A stretch of DNA of 64,000 bases from Lachnospiraceae bacterium (lineage in GTDB: Bacteria > Bacillota > Clostridia > Lachnospirales > Lachnospiraceae). Positions within the stretch are counted from its first letter, which is position 1; each line of letters opens with the position of its first letter. Both the position numbers and the translations under genes were made by a program. Below the pieces are notes generated by a model. The model saw only the letters and a program-made list of their open reading frames with translations, made no database searches and had not been told where the DNA came from. The stretch is from contig JAAUZD010000009.1 in the NCBI GenBank assembly GCA_014804785.1, positions 1 through 64,000 on the forward strand, read 5' to 3'. Positions 1 through 8,601 of this stretch are shown in pieces.

Positions 1-2
1 AG

Positions 3-191
3 ATTATTAGGAAATGTGGAGGTGAATGGAGGTGGAATGATAAGACCAAGGCGTGTACCATAAAAAAAATTCATGGTAAAAATTCTACAAACCCATTGCA
101 TGATCTTATATGGTATTGGAACAGAAAAGAAGAAGATATTAATTGTCTATTAAGCGTATTTAGAAGGCTTCCCTATGATACGGTTATTTAA
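3..191 (+). pseudogene. 3' fragment of a small cassette protein, cut by window edge
   Basis: An open frame enters from the left edge and ends at a TAA at 189-191, giving about 62 residues and no visible start. It carries a GEWRWND...CTIKKIHG stretch that matches GEWIWDN...CSIKKILG in the 634-906 frame, so the two are related copies of one small family I do not recognise. Whether the gene is complete to the left cannot be seen. The resemblance is direct; calling it an orphan immunity-type protein rests only on its location in the island. Confidence 0.4.
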
Positions 192-315
192 GCCTAAACT
201 TGGTATTTTCAAAAATGTTTTAAGACGAGAAGAAAAGATGTATATGCCAACACTCACATCAGCAGAAATCAAAATAGAAACTGCGATACCAATAGAAGGC
301 CTTTAGGAGCTTCAT

Positions 316-411
316 ATGGGAATCAGCGGGGAAGAGAATGAGCAGAACTTCTACTTTGACCGGAATGTGACAGTGATGAAGGATTTGGAGGATTATAACA
401 ATGACTGTTAA
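316..411 (+). CDS. short ORF of 31 residues, probably a gene remnant
   Basis: ATG at 316 opens a 31-codon frame that ends at a TAA at 409-411. The end overlaps the ATG of the next frame at 401. The peptide is acidic and contains FYFDRNVTVMKDLEDY. It has no family I recognise and is more likely the tail of a lost immunity-type gene than a functional peptide. The translational overlap with the 401 start suggests the two were once neighbours in an operon. Confidence 0.25.
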   Translation: MGISGEENEQNFYFDRNVTVMKDLEDYNNDC

Positions 412-683
412 AAAGATTATACGGGAAGAATTAGGAAAGATGCTTGAGGAACACGGATGCAATTCCCTCGGAAGAGTCTAACCGTTATCTGTTACAGCAT
501 CGCCAAGAATTATGTAAGGAATATCAAAAAAGATTGGAAGTGGAAGGAAAAGAAGCGAAAGAAGTTATAAATATCATATATGAGAAATTAAAGGAGATGT
601 TAGATGAACCGTTTAGCCAAGTAGAAAATATTATTGATAGGACTGGCAGCATTATATGGGCATACAATAAGTTGGGGAAATAA
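401..683 (+). pseudogene. small helical cassette protein broken by a frameshift
   Basis: A good start at 401 (GGAG nine to ten nt upstream) gives MTVKKIIREELGKMLEEHGC before a stop near 468. A second frame covering 444-683 continues with a charged, helix-rich sequence (LLQHRQELCKEYQKRLEVEG and KEVINIIYEKLKEML). Deleting one base between about 440 and 465 joins the two into one protein of about 93 residues. No family is recognised. The 3' end overlaps the 634-906 frame by 50 nt, which suggests a recombination seam. Confidence 0.4.
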
Positions 684-906
684 AGGAGAGTGGATTTGGG
701 ACAATCAAGAGCAGACTTGTAGTATTAAAAAAATATTGGGAACCAGAATGGATATAGAACCACTCGATTTTATGATTGTCGTGTGGGATTATTTGAGAAA
801 AAGGAAGCAAAGAGAAGTCGAGGATAATATGTTAGATAGACGGTATGAAAGGATTTTAATTTATTACTATAGGGATCATCCGGAGGAAATTGAAGATGAT
901 GATTAA
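634..906 (+). CDS. small cassette protein, paralogue of the fragment at 3-191
   Basis: The frame runs to a TAA at 904-906 and encodes up to 90 residues with an acidic C-terminus (HPEEIEDDD). Its GEWIWDN...CSIKKIL segment repeats the sequence encoded at 3-191. The usable start is unclear: ATG 634 lies inside the previous frame, and a TTG at 631 is also possible. No strong ribosome binding site is visible, so it may be a 5'-truncated copy. Function unknown. Confidence 0.35.
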   Translation: MIGLAALYGHTISWGNKGEWIWDNQEQTCSIKKILGTRMDIEPLDFMIVVWDYLRKRKQREVEDNMLDRRYERILIYYYRDHPEEIEDDD

Positions 907-994
907 TCGGGGATTAAAATGGACGAGAGAAAAATTGTAGCATGAAATAAGAGTTGTTCGTGGAACTTACTATGAAAAAAGAGCCCTATGATGG

Positions 995-1336
995 TTATAG
1001 GTTGTACAATGGGAGTCGTGAGGCAGGACTTAATAATGGAAAAAACAGAAGATCATTTTCAGAATCAGATGCTGTCAGCATGTATAAGTCGTATCCAAAG
1101 TAATAATGGTTGCGATGGGAATCCCAGTCAATACCACAGTCCGACTGTGAAAAATACCTTTTGCAATCGCAGTCGGTGATTCCTTTTTCAGCACAATCAC
1201 AGACGCGGCGCTTACGTTTTCTGACCGAAGTTACAACAGGAGTTCCATCACCGGCGATGGACAGATGTGTATTATTGATAAATCCTTTGCCTAAAGACTT
1301 GCCCACTAAGCCGGTATTAACAGGTAACAAATACAC
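995..1336 (-). pseudogene. transposase fragment, IS1182/ISNCY-like
   Basis: The minus-strand frame contains IAGDGTPVVTS, a cysteine-rich C-D-C...C-D-C stretch, a YFSQSDCGIDWDSHR segment and YYFGYDLYML. This is the central part of DDE transposases of the IS1182/ISNCY type as I remember them. The N-terminal helix-turn-helix part and most of the C-terminal catalytic region are missing, and the last residues run into unrelated sequence, so it is a dead fragment. No inverted repeats were found beside it. It marks earlier insertion activity at the left end of the island. Confidence 0.6.
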
Positions 1337-1381
1337 ATTTTTCTATGGGTTTGTCAAGAATTTTTGGCAAAAAAGTGGGGC

Positions 1382-1565
1382 AAAACTATATACAGTCAGA
1401 TTATATTCATTCACTTCATTTGATGTGTTCATATGACAGTCTGATTGAAAGTAAAGGAGAAACCTTAAAGAGCTGGTAGGCAGTATTGAAGGAAAATCTG
1501 ATATTAGAAGACCTGATCTTAAAGTTTGGCTTGTGTATTATGAAGGAGTAATTGTTGCATATCAT
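1382..1565 (+). pseudogene. partial, degenerate duplicate of the gene at 20153-20734
   Basis: Nucleotides 1382-1565 run parallel to about 20240-20425 with scattered substitutions. Shared blocks include the words ttcacttcatttgatgt, ctggtaggcagtattgaagg and acctgatcttaaagt. The copy has lost the start and the second half of the gene, and its reading frame is interrupted. At about 1566 the similarity stops abruptly and sequence of a YoeB-type toxin begins, so the junction is a recombination breakpoint. Confidence 0.6.
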
Positions 1566-1740
1566 AGCGAAAAATTCCTTTCAGAATCCGCCGCCATATG
1601 AGGGATTAGTGGGAAATCTAAACGGCTACTATTCCAGAAGGATTAATATACAGCATAGATTGGTTTATCAAGTATATACTGAGCCGGTTGTCATTGATGG
1701 AGTAGAATATGAAGGAGCAATAAATGTTTTAAGCCCTTAG
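1566..1740 (+). pseudogene. YoeB/Txe-type toxin fragment
   Basis: The frame beginning near 1552 encodes NSFQNPPPYEGLVGNL, GYYSRRINIQHRLVYQVY and a short tail before TAG at 1738-1740. This is the C-terminal half of Txe/YoeB family mRNA interferases, where the SRRIN...HRLVY block is the best conserved part. The N-terminal third is replaced by the duplicate at 1382-1565, and the usual final segment after the VL is lost. No antitoxin precedes it. It is a non-functional remnant. Confidence 0.6.
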
Positions 1741-2051
1741 ACAAGGAACTTCAGGTAATACCATTAATGCAGGCAGATGTGGTATAACTATTAAGGATGA
1801 TTTTACATATGCAATTGACGGTTACTTTTTAAATAGAATGGGAACTTCTGACACGTGGATGTGAGCAGCAGAAAAATTCTGCTCATGTAGGAAGGTTTTT
1901 CATTAGAAGGAACCGCAGTGGAAATATGGATTTCATACCTATAGAGGGTAAGGGCAGTCCGCTGGTTTAAAGGGGAAGAACGGAGCTGGCTGCTCTATAC
2001 CCGCAACAAAAAGGAAAACATACTTTAATATAATTACATAAACTAGGAGAC
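1741..2051 (+). other. gene-poor remnant stretch
   Basis: No intact gene is seen. A short frame across about 1737-1862 reads SGNTINAGRCGITIKDDFTYAIDG and then stops, which looks like decayed coding sequence. A small hairpin (TGAGCAG/CTGCTCA) lies at about 1862-1886. Nothing else here is supportable. Confidence 0.3.
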
Positions 2052-2083
2052 TCGGTTATTCTTTTTTGGGATGACCGATTTTT
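2052..2083 (+). terminator. probable rho-independent terminator
   Basis: A ten-pair stem with G-U pairs (TCGGTTATTC with GGATGACCGA) closes on a T-rich loop and is followed by five T residues. It lies between the debris at 1.7-2.0 kb and the Rhs-like remnant. Confidence 0.5.
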
Positions 2084-2170
2084 ATGTTTAAAGGAGGGGC
2101 AGCGCCGTGGGTGCTCATGACACGGCAGGTTATGCCACGCCCCAGGGCGAACGTGCCCTTAAAAATCTGG

Positions 2171-2251
2171 TCGGAATATACAGGCGATGGACTGAACCCG
2201 TACGCGTACTGTAGGGATAATCTTGTAATAGACATTATGATGCAAAAATGA
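2171..2251 (+). pseudogene. Rhs core-terminus remnant
   Basis: In one frame this stretch reads SEYTGDGLNPYAYCRDNLVI and then DIMMQK and a stop at 2249-2251. GDGLNPYAYCxNNPV is the signature near the end of the conserved core of Rhs/YD-repeat toxins, just before the variable toxin domain. The usual DPSG that follows is absent; the frame instead enters the 37-nt island repeat. The match is short, so the assignment is probable rather than certain. It is the best clue to what the island once belonged to. Confidence 0.5.
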
Positions 2252-2270
2252 TGCAAATATATATTAAAAT
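2234..2270 (+). repeat. island repeat, copy A
   Basis: A 37-nt sequence with two ATGATGCAA units followed by an A/T-rich tail ending TATTAAAAT. It follows the Rhs-like remnant in frame and precedes the lipoprotein gene at 2424 by about 150 nt. Confidence 0.8.
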
Positions 2271-2423
2271 GTATTAGATAGGAAATTTCAATTGCACTGA
2301 ATTAATATAGCTATTGTTGGAATAATCTGGAAACATTGGTAGATTATGAAAGACCCAAAAGTTATGGCTCTACAAAAAGGGAAGAAGCTGCCCATATATG
2401 ATACAGTGTATTAACAGGAGAAG

Positions 2424-4262
2424 ATGATGAATAGTAGGAAAAAGCTTTGGATATTTTTGCTGTTTTATTTACTAATTCTACTAGGTGGCTGCAATGCCTC
2501 GGGAGATTTTTTAGGAAATGAGGTCACAAATACCGCCGCGAATACGGATTCTGAAGAACCGGAAACTGAATTGGTACAAGCTTCTGCTGCGGAGGAGGCT
2601 TTGGAGGATGCGTCAGAAGACGATGAGCAATGGAGCAAAAGAATTTATGTTACGGCAGACCAGCTGCAGGGCAATATCTTAGGATACAGCCTTATCAGGA
2701 TGCCGCCGGATCCCCTTACAAATATGTACTATGAGAGGGATCTTCCTTATCTGGTGGATGAGGCTGTTATGGGAAACGGGATCTTTGTTTCGGAATATAT
2801 GTGTGAAACGGAAGTCTTCCTTGGTAATATTTTAAAAGAAGTCCTTGCAGAACGTGGAAAGATAAGCGTTGAAAATGAACGATATTTTACAGAATACGCA
2901 TTGCAGCAGCTGAAGGAAACAGATTGGAGCCTGCTGGATGAGGATTGGGAGATTGACCCGTACGCATATGATAGGGACTACCAGTTAAATACAGTCTTTG
3001 GAGAGAACAATTATGACTTCTCCTATTATTTTTATCCGGACAGGGAAAAAACAGTAACAGAAGAGACAGAGGAAGTTAATATATATCTTTCTGTGAACAG
3101 CAGCGGACAGGTTTATGAAATCCAGACGGATATTTTTACAGTGCCTGCAGAACAGGCAGAGATAGAAAATTATATCTGTATGAGCGGGCTGTTTGATGAG
3201 CTTTATCAGGAAACCATGATTCAGTCCGGTCAGGTCAGCAATGAAAAAATGATATGGGATTTTGAAGAATATTACAGACGCTTTTTATACCCTGACGAGG
3301 TATATGAGCAAGAGAATGAGGGGCTTTTGGCATCAGGCAATGCCGCTGCCAGCGCAGAGGAAACAGGAAGGATATTTATTGATATCCTGGAAAGCAGGGG
3401 GACAGATATAGGACAGTATGAGGAAATATTTTCTGTCTATAAAGATTCCGGCTTTTGGCAGTTTAAGAACAGTGACTGGGGCTGGCTGGAAGAGAATTGG
3501 ACAGCAGATGAAGAATATGATTGTATTTTTAAAGATTACATCGGATATTCTGGATACGTAGGATTCCAATATTATTTTTATCCTGATTATGATGCTTTAA
3601 ATACAGATGTGGCAAAAGCCATCAGCATTGATTGTCTTGTCAGTATCCATTACGGGGAAATTTCACATACAAGTATGAAAAACTTTCCCATGACAAGGGA
3701 AGAGTATCAGAGAGCAAAGGAGATAAAAAAAGAAGGCAGGGAAAGCACCCTTGTTGTTGAAAAGGGAAATATCCTGCAGGGAAAGGAAATGGTGGCGTTG
3801 CCGATGCCGGAAAGGCAATTGTCATTCATGCCTGTCAGTGATTTTCAGGCGGATACTCTTTCACATGACCATTCTGAGAGAAAAAGAGCTGGGGAAATAT
3901 GGGGGTTTTCTGATGTGGCAGAAGTGGCAGGCTTTTTGGGAGATAAGTTCCTTGAGGATATTCAGAATGATACGGTAGAAAAAGGTGAAACCGCCAAATT
4001 GTGCAGAAATGAAGATGAAATGAGTGCATTTTTTAATGCTGCTGAAAAATTTGTGGAAAGTGGATGGGAAGCGGATGAGCAGTATGACTGCTATGAGATT
4101 CTACAAAATGAAGTGGCAGGATGCATGCACCTGAGATATTATTTTTATCCCCGAAGACTTGGCATAAAGCAAAAAAGCGGGAGGGTAATGGTAGTTGATA
4201 TGTATTTATCGGAGCAGGGGATTGAGAGCATGAAATTGAATGAATTCCGGATGGAGTACTGA
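2424..4262 (+). CDS. lipoprotein with three YYFYP repeats
   Basis: The 612-residue product starts with a lipoprotein signal peptide (LLGGC, Cys23), so it should be anchored on the outer face of the membrane. After an acidic linker (residues 26-70) it contains three related segments. Each has a D-W-x-x-L/E-x-x-W-type stretch, a Y-D-x-x-x core and a YYFYP motif at residues 201-205, 383-387 and 572-576. This points to internal triplication. The start at ATG 2424 follows AGGAG; an ATG three bases later is equally good. No family recognised; by context an exported immunity-type protein. Confidence 0.85.
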   Translation: MMNSRKKLWIFLLFYLLILLGGCNASGDFLGNEVTNTAANTDSEEPETELVQASAAEEALEDASEDDEQWSKRIYVTADQLQGNILGYSLIRMPPDPLTNMYYERDLPYLVDEAVMGNGIFVSEYMCETEVFLGNILKEVLAERGKISVENERYFTEYALQQLKETDWSLLDEDWEIDPYAYDRDYQLNTVFGENNYDFSYYFYPDREKTVTEETEEVNIYLSVNSSGQVYEIQTDIFTVPAEQAEIENYICMSGLFDELYQETMIQSGQVSNEKMIWDFEEYYRRFLYPDEVYEQENEGLLASGNAAASAEETGRIFIDILESRGTDIGQYEEIFSVYKDSGFWQFKNSDWGWLEENWTADEEYDCIFKDYIGYSGYVGFQYYFYPDYDALNTDVAKAISIDCLVSIHYGEISHTSMKNFPMTREEYQRAKEIKKEGRESTLVVEKGNILQGKEMVALPMPERQLSFMPVSDFQADTLSHDHSERKRAGEIWGFSDVAEVAGFLGDKFLEDIQNDTVEKGETAKLCRNEDEMSAFFNAAEKFVESGWEADEQYDCYEILQNEVAGCMHLRYYFYPRRLGIKQKSGRVMVVDMYLSEQGIESMKLNEFRMEY

Positions 4263-4370
4263 TTGGCGTAGGAAGGGGCAAAATTCAAATGAACGCTAAG
4301 CCGGTTCGCAAAGTGTGACGGCGTTTGTTTTTGACTTTAGTCGACACCACGGCAGATTGGGCTGATGGAT

Positions 4371-4396
4371 GTTATGATGCAAACATATATTAAAAT
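4371..4396 (+). repeat. island repeat, copy B (11-nt deletion)
   Basis: Same sequence as the other island repeats but with only one ATGATGCAA unit, so 26 nt instead of 37. The preceding 40 nt (CACCACGGCAGATT and flanks) also match the sequence before copy D at about 11003-11033, so the repeated unit extends upstream here. The downstream gene starts 70 nt later. Confidence 0.75.
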
Positions 4397-4465
4397 AATA
4401 TCAGGATTCGCGGCTCGTCAGTGTGGATATTGTGAGGGAACCGGAAGGTGAGGTTATAAATAAAG

Positions 4466-5413
4466 ATGATGATTAGAATTAAAAGAAATACATTAATAGT
4501 ATTAGTAGCAATAGTATTAATCCACATATATGTTAATTGTAACTTGCTTATAATAAAGGCATCAGAGAAATGGGAGGATAGTACGGAGAAAGAAATAACC
4601 ACGTCCTTGGAATTAGAAAGAATAAATGCCAGATTATCAGAAGGATTGCTGGACATGCCTGAATGGTTTCAGAGGCAGATGATACTCTATGAATGGATAA
4701 CAGCGGCTGTGAATCAATACGTTTTGGAAAAGGGTATTGACGATGTTTTTTACTATGATTTGGAAGAACAATTGCTAAATGAGAAGACTCAGTTTTTTAT
4801 TGATAATGTTAGCGATGACTGGAAGGATTATCCTTATGAATATTGTATAAAAGATGATACCGGTTTAGATATTGTACAGGGGTGTTATAAATTAAAACTA
4901 GAAGGGGAAAAACATATTCTTTATGTGGATGTGCAGACGCAGGAGAAAAAGATTTATCTATATCCGGCAGAATGTGAATTCTTTCAGATGGTGGACAATT
5001 CAGATGGAAATGTGACGGTATATGAACAAATTGAAATAGGGGATGAAGGACAGATTGTGTATTATCCAGACACCTACGTCCAGTCTGATTGGAATGATCT
5101 TGAGTGTATTGATAATCATTTCTCTGGAGTAACGATAGAGGAATTGGAGGAATTGGACTATTTGAAATTACCGGAAGGAGTAAGTAAGAGCTGGAATGCT
5201 GTAATTTATCTTGATGTGGCAAGTATTTTAAAACGATATGTGGAAGAAAATCAATTAGATGATGTTTTTTATTTCAATGCAGATAAAGATATAATTGCAC
5301 GGGTCACTAATATGATAGTTACCTGTCGGCTCAGAAGTCAGAAGAGAACTTTGTATATAGATATCGATGGATATAATATGAAAGCGCATGTATATGAAGT
5401 GGAGGAATGGTAA
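4466..5413 (+). CDS. exported protein with two tandem repeat domains
   Basis: A 315-residue protein with an N-terminal hydrophobic segment (about residues 10-27) that is either a signal peptide or an anchor, without a clear lipobox. Two similar halves follow. Each has a Y-W/L-x-x-A...LDDVFYF-type helix and ends in a strand pair of the form K-L-x-L-E-G-x-x-x-x-L-Y-V-D-V (about residue 140) or R-T-L-Y-I-D-I-D-G-Y-N-M-K (near the C-terminus). The next gene encodes a single copy of the same domain. The family is not recognised; context suggests immunity or surface function. Confidence 0.75.
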   Translation: MMIRIKRNTLIVLVAIVLIHIYVNCNLLIIKASEKWEDSTEKEITTSLELERINARLSEGLLDMPEWFQRQMILYEWITAAVNQYVLEKGIDDVFYYDLEEQLLNEKTQFFIDNVSDDWKDYPYEYCIKDDTGLDIVQGCYKLKLEGEKHILYVDVQTQEKKIYLYPAECEFFQMVDNSDGNVTVYEQIEIGDEGQIVYYPDTYVQSDWNDLECIDNHFSGVTIEELEELDYLKLPEGVSKSWNAVIYLDVASILKRYVEENQLDDVFYFNADKDIIARVTNMIVTCRLRSQKRTLYIDIDGYNMKAHVYEVEEW

Positions 5414-5414
5414 A

Positions 5415-5981
5415 TTGAGTCAAGGAGAGAAAACACAATGGAAAATCGGTCTGATAGGTTTTGGAGCCGGCATGCTGGTAATGTTAGCCGGAAATACGAT
5501 AGTTAACCTTATGGGAAAGGATAACAATCAGTTAATAAAGAAGGAAATACTGCAAGAGCAGGAGAAGCAGCAGGAATCAGTGGATGAAACAGAGCTAAAT
5601 CAGTCAGTAGTAGAGAAAGCGGAAGATGTGAAAAATGGAACCGGAATAAAAACGGGTTCAAATGTGGAAATTCCTAAAAATTTTGCGGAAAACCTTATCC
5701 TTTATCAATATATAGAGTATGGGGTGAGAAAATATAGTGAGGATAACAAGAAGAACGACAGATATTATTGTGACATAAAAGAGGATTGGTTACCATATGA
5801 TACTGAATTTTCCATGAAAAAGGAAGGAGACATCCCATATAAAACAGATTTATCAAAAGAAATCATTCCTGAATTGGTAAATAATATTTATAACTTCAAA
5901 TTAGAAGGGCAAAATGACACTATTTATATGGCGATCGACACATACAATATGAAGATATATGTGTATGACAAGATTAAATAA
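5415..5981 (+). CDS. membrane-anchored relative of the upstream gene
   Basis: I choose the TTG at 5415 because GGAGG at 5401-5405 sits nine nt before it, immediately after the TAA of the upstream gene; the earlier in-frame ATG at 5388 overlaps that gene. The 188-residue product has one N-terminal membrane segment (IGLIGFGAGMLVMLAG), a charged coiled linker, then one copy of the domain found twice in the 4466 product, ending YMAIDTYNMKIYVYDKIK. The two genes form a translationally close pair and probably arose by domain duplication. Confidence 0.75.
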   Translation: MSQGEKTQWKIGLIGFGAGMLVMLAGNTIVNLMGKDNNQLIKKEILQEQEKQQESVDETELNQSVVEKAEDVKNGTGIKTGSNVEIPKNFAENLILYQYIEYGVRKYSEDNKKNDRYYCDIKEDWLPYDTEFSMKKEGDIPYKTDLSKEIIPELVNNIYNFKLEGQNDTIYMAIDTYNMKIYVYDKIK

Positions 5982-5987
5982 ATTTAT

Positions 5988-6086
5988 TTGGTAAAAAGTG
6001 ATGGGGATTTTGCTGTGTCAATATACAATCCAGAAGGCATTGTGGATTCAATTGGCAGATGGTATAAAATCGGTGTGTGTTTCTAA
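5988..6086 (+). pseudogene. short remnant frame
   Basis: A 32-codon frame after a TTG reads DGDFAVSIYNPEGIVDS and GRWYKIGVCF before TAA. The composition is protein-like, but there is no ribosome binding site and no full domain. It is probably the tail of a lost cassette protein. Confidence 0.25.
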
Positions 6087-6152
6087 TGGAAGTCTTCCAA
6101 AGCATCCATCACAGATTTTGGTGAATGTTTAGGGGAAGAAAGGAATAGTAAA

Positions 6153-7349
6153 GTGCGAATAAAGATAAAGAACGTTATGGTAACACTTATGCTTGTTGTC
6201 TTTTTTATAATATTTTTTGAGGGATGCGGTAAGGAACGGAAAAATGTGGATAATGGGAATGGCGTAGGAATCCTTGAAAATGGCAGTACATATGATTTGG
6301 GTGGGCACGTGGTAGCCTATTTGACGGATGCTGAAGTGTTAGAATACGAAGAAAATTGGCTTGTCGTAACAGATCTTGAAAAAATGAATTCGATTTACAT
6401 ACCGGATAGTTACTCAAAAATACTGGATATAGCGATAGAGAACTTTTCCATTATAAATTTAAAGTATAAAGATGAAAAGGAAGGAAGCGTACGGGAAGCA
6501 AATATTCCAGTGTATTTATCAAACAGGGAAAATGACATCTTAGAAATTTATTCTTCCACAGAAAAAGTAATTGTGGAATCGCCCATATCAGCAGAGTCAT
6601 TGCCCAAAACGGTATGGGAAGAAACTGTTATGAACGGAGAAAAAATATATCAAGTGGCATTTGAGAGAATAGGGCTGGTTTATGACACGGGTTCGATTGT
6701 ATATGGAGGCTATGCTGATTACCGATTGATTGTAAGAGATGAAGAGGGAAATGTTGTATCAAGTCAAATATTTATGGGATATCCAGTTTCTCTTGAAGAA
6801 GTATATTGGATTAAGGATATCTCAGGTGATGATTTTCCAGATGTAATATTGTGTGCTTTTTATCTGGAAGGAGATGCGGTTTATAATACGAAACTTTATT
6901 TTATGGTTTGGAATTCTGAAAAGTCAGTTTATGAGTCAAAATCTTTGCCATGGAATAAGTCTATAAACATGCCGGTTTGGAATGAAGAACTGTCATCCGT
7001 TATATTTGCAGACGTAGGTGATGGAGTTACAATGAAAATGTTTTCTGTAGAAGATGGAGAATGGCAGCTTCATGGAGAACTCGTAAAAAATGATAAAATA
7101 GAAAAGGAAAATGGTGATATAGAGATATATTTCAATGAGTTTTTTTATACAGGTGGACAGACGATAAAAAATGATATCAAGATTGTTTTACCGGAACAGA
7201 ACATGCCATGGTCAGAAGCAAATAGCATTTGGTGTTTGCATAATACTCAGAATGAATGGCTGTTCCCTGGGTATGGGAATTGGAATACGATAGAGGAGAC
7301 ATTAAACGGTGATAAAATTATATGGAAGTATGTACAAACAAATCGGTAA
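6153..7349 (+). CDS. lipoprotein with possible beta-propeller fold
   Basis: The GTG at 6153 follows AAAGGAA by eight nt. The 398-residue product has a lipoprotein signal (FFEGC, Cys25). The mature part is rich in beta-strand and aromatic-acidic repeats, including WIKDISGDDFPDVILCAF, a segment resembling FG-GAP/VCBS-type loops that bind calcium in integrin-like propellers. The assignment to that fold is a guess. The gene is followed by a partly overlapping gene for a protein with a similar DMNGDDLPELYVD loop, so the pair may act together outside the cell. Confidence 0.75.
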   Translation: MRIKIKNVMVTLMLVVFFIIFFEGCGKERKNVDNGNGVGILENGSTYDLGGHVVAYLTDAEVLEYEENWLVVTDLEKMNSIYIPDSYSKILDIAIENFSIINLKYKDEKEGSVREANIPVYLSNRENDILEIYSSTEKVIVESPISAESLPKTVWEETVMNGEKIYQVAFERIGLVYDTGSIVYGGYADYRLIVRDEEGNVVSSQIFMGYPVSLEEVYWIKDISGDDFPDVILCAFYLEGDAVYNTKLYFMVWNSEKSVYESKSLPWNKSINMPVWNEELSSVIFADVGDGVTMKMFSVEDGEWQLHGELVKNDKIEKENGDIEIYFNEFFYTGGQTIKNDIKIVLPEQNMPWSEANSIWCLHNTQNEWLFPGYGNWNTIEETLNGDKIIWKYVQTNR

Positions 7350-8337
7350 AAAAGTTATTGCTATCAATGGATGTGTCCTAATGATAGTATCGCTGATATT
7401 ATTTGTTTTCTTTTTATCTGTAGGTCAAAGTGACCATAAAGAGCCGTCAGATGAAGTGATATCACAGGCAGTAGAAGAGACAGCAAATATCAAGCCAGAT
7501 GCCATAGCCAAGCCGAAAGAGTCTGAAAATAGAAAAGAAGTAATTAAATGTGAGCATATTTTATCAGGCAGTATGTGGCAGTACTATACAGCTGAGGAGA
7601 TTCCTTTTGTGGATGAAGAAACCTTTGAATTGATTAAGGAAGCCTATGAGGAGGTGGATTATTCTGCCGAAGTTGAAAAGGGAAATCCGGAGGTGTATGA
7701 AGAATATAAACAAAAATTCTGGTATCTGCTTCAAAATAAGGCTCCTTTTCTGGAGAGGAATACGGGCAAAGAATTATATATAGAAGACTGGTTTGAATCG
7801 AGAGGGAATGGTATCAAAAGCTTCTATTTTTATTTTTTTGACATGAATGGGGACGACTTGCCGGAATTATACGTAGACTGTTATGGACAAATATCAGTCT
7901 TTGCATATAATCCTGATACAGATCAATATATGCTGTGGACATGTATTGACAGAATGGAGATAATCGGAACCTGGAATGGGGTGTGGAATCCAGAATTTGA
8001 TATTGATATATGCGAATTTTTTCAGCTGGATTCGGATGGGAATCTTGAATTAAACACCCTGTTCTGGGCAGAGTATGCGGACCTTTATCATGATGATATT
8101 AATATGGTGATGTTTCCAAATTATGCTGACAGGGAGAAAAGATGGGAAATCACAGATGAGATGAAACAGCAGGGAGTTTTGGAGGAAAGCAGCGGACAAT
8201 GGTTTTTCAAAATAACGGACGAACAATTTGAAGAGCTGGCCAGACCATATATGGAGGCGCTTGAACTGGCAAGAGAGAGACGCCGGGAGGAAATGTATAC
8301 CTATGAGGAACTGTTTGGAGAGTATGAAACAGAATAA
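7309..8337 (+). CDS. membrane-anchored extracellular protein with FG-GAP-like loop
   Basis: The GTG at 7309 has GAGGAG eleven nt upstream and lies inside the end of the previous gene (41-nt overlap); ATG 7330 in the same frame is the alternative. The 342-residue product has one N-terminal membrane segment (about residues 18-37), then an acidic linker and a folded region. That region contains FFDMNGDDLPELYVDCYG (about residues 180-200), again like a calcium-binding FG-GAP loop, followed by FAYNPDTDQYMLW. The C-terminal 40 residues are strongly charged and helical. Family not recognised. Confidence 0.75.
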   Translation: MIKLYGSMYKQIGKKVIAINGCVLMIVSLILFVFFLSVGQSDHKEPSDEVISQAVEETANIKPDAIAKPKESENRKEVIKCEHILSGSMWQYYTAEEIPFVDEETFELIKEAYEEVDYSAEVEKGNPEVYEEYKQKFWYLLQNKAPFLERNTGKELYIEDWFESRGNGIKSFYFYFFDMNGDDLPELYVDCYGQISVFAYNPDTDQYMLWTCIDRMEIIGTWNGVWNPEFDIDICEFFQLDSDGNLELNTLFWAEYADLYHDDINMVMFPNYADREKRWEITDEMKQQGVLEESSGQWFFKITDEQFEELARPYMEALELARERRREEMYTYEELFGEYETE

Positions 8338-8601
8338 ATGAATGACAAATTTATGATTTTTTTCAGTTTTACTTATTAATATTTTGAAAAGAAGATGTAA
8401 TTAGCTGAATACTGCTTTAGCAGTGGAGATTGCAAAAATATTTTGTGGAGGATCAATTTTATTAGCTGTTATAGTGATAATATTAGAAATCGAATTTCGA
8501 GTTAATTTATATAAGAAAACAGTTGTGGCTTATCAAAATGGTGCCTGGCTACTATAAGGGGGATACACAGGGAGATTTTATAACATGAGAAAGGAACTAT
8601 A

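Noticed and set aside
988-1179. Plus-strand frame of 63 codons
   Set aside because: It is the antisense of the transposase fragment, which is recognisable on the minus strand.
2056-2256. Minus-strand frame of 66 codons opposite the Rhs-like remnant
   Set aside because: It is the antisense of the GDGLNPYAYC frame and has no ribosome site or family signal.
2234-2270. Island repeat as a sigma-A promoter
   Set aside because: TTATGA and TATATA are 17 nt apart, but the -35 match is only partial and copy B, with 11 nt deleted, would have lost it while still heading an intact gene. Kept as a lesser possibility only.
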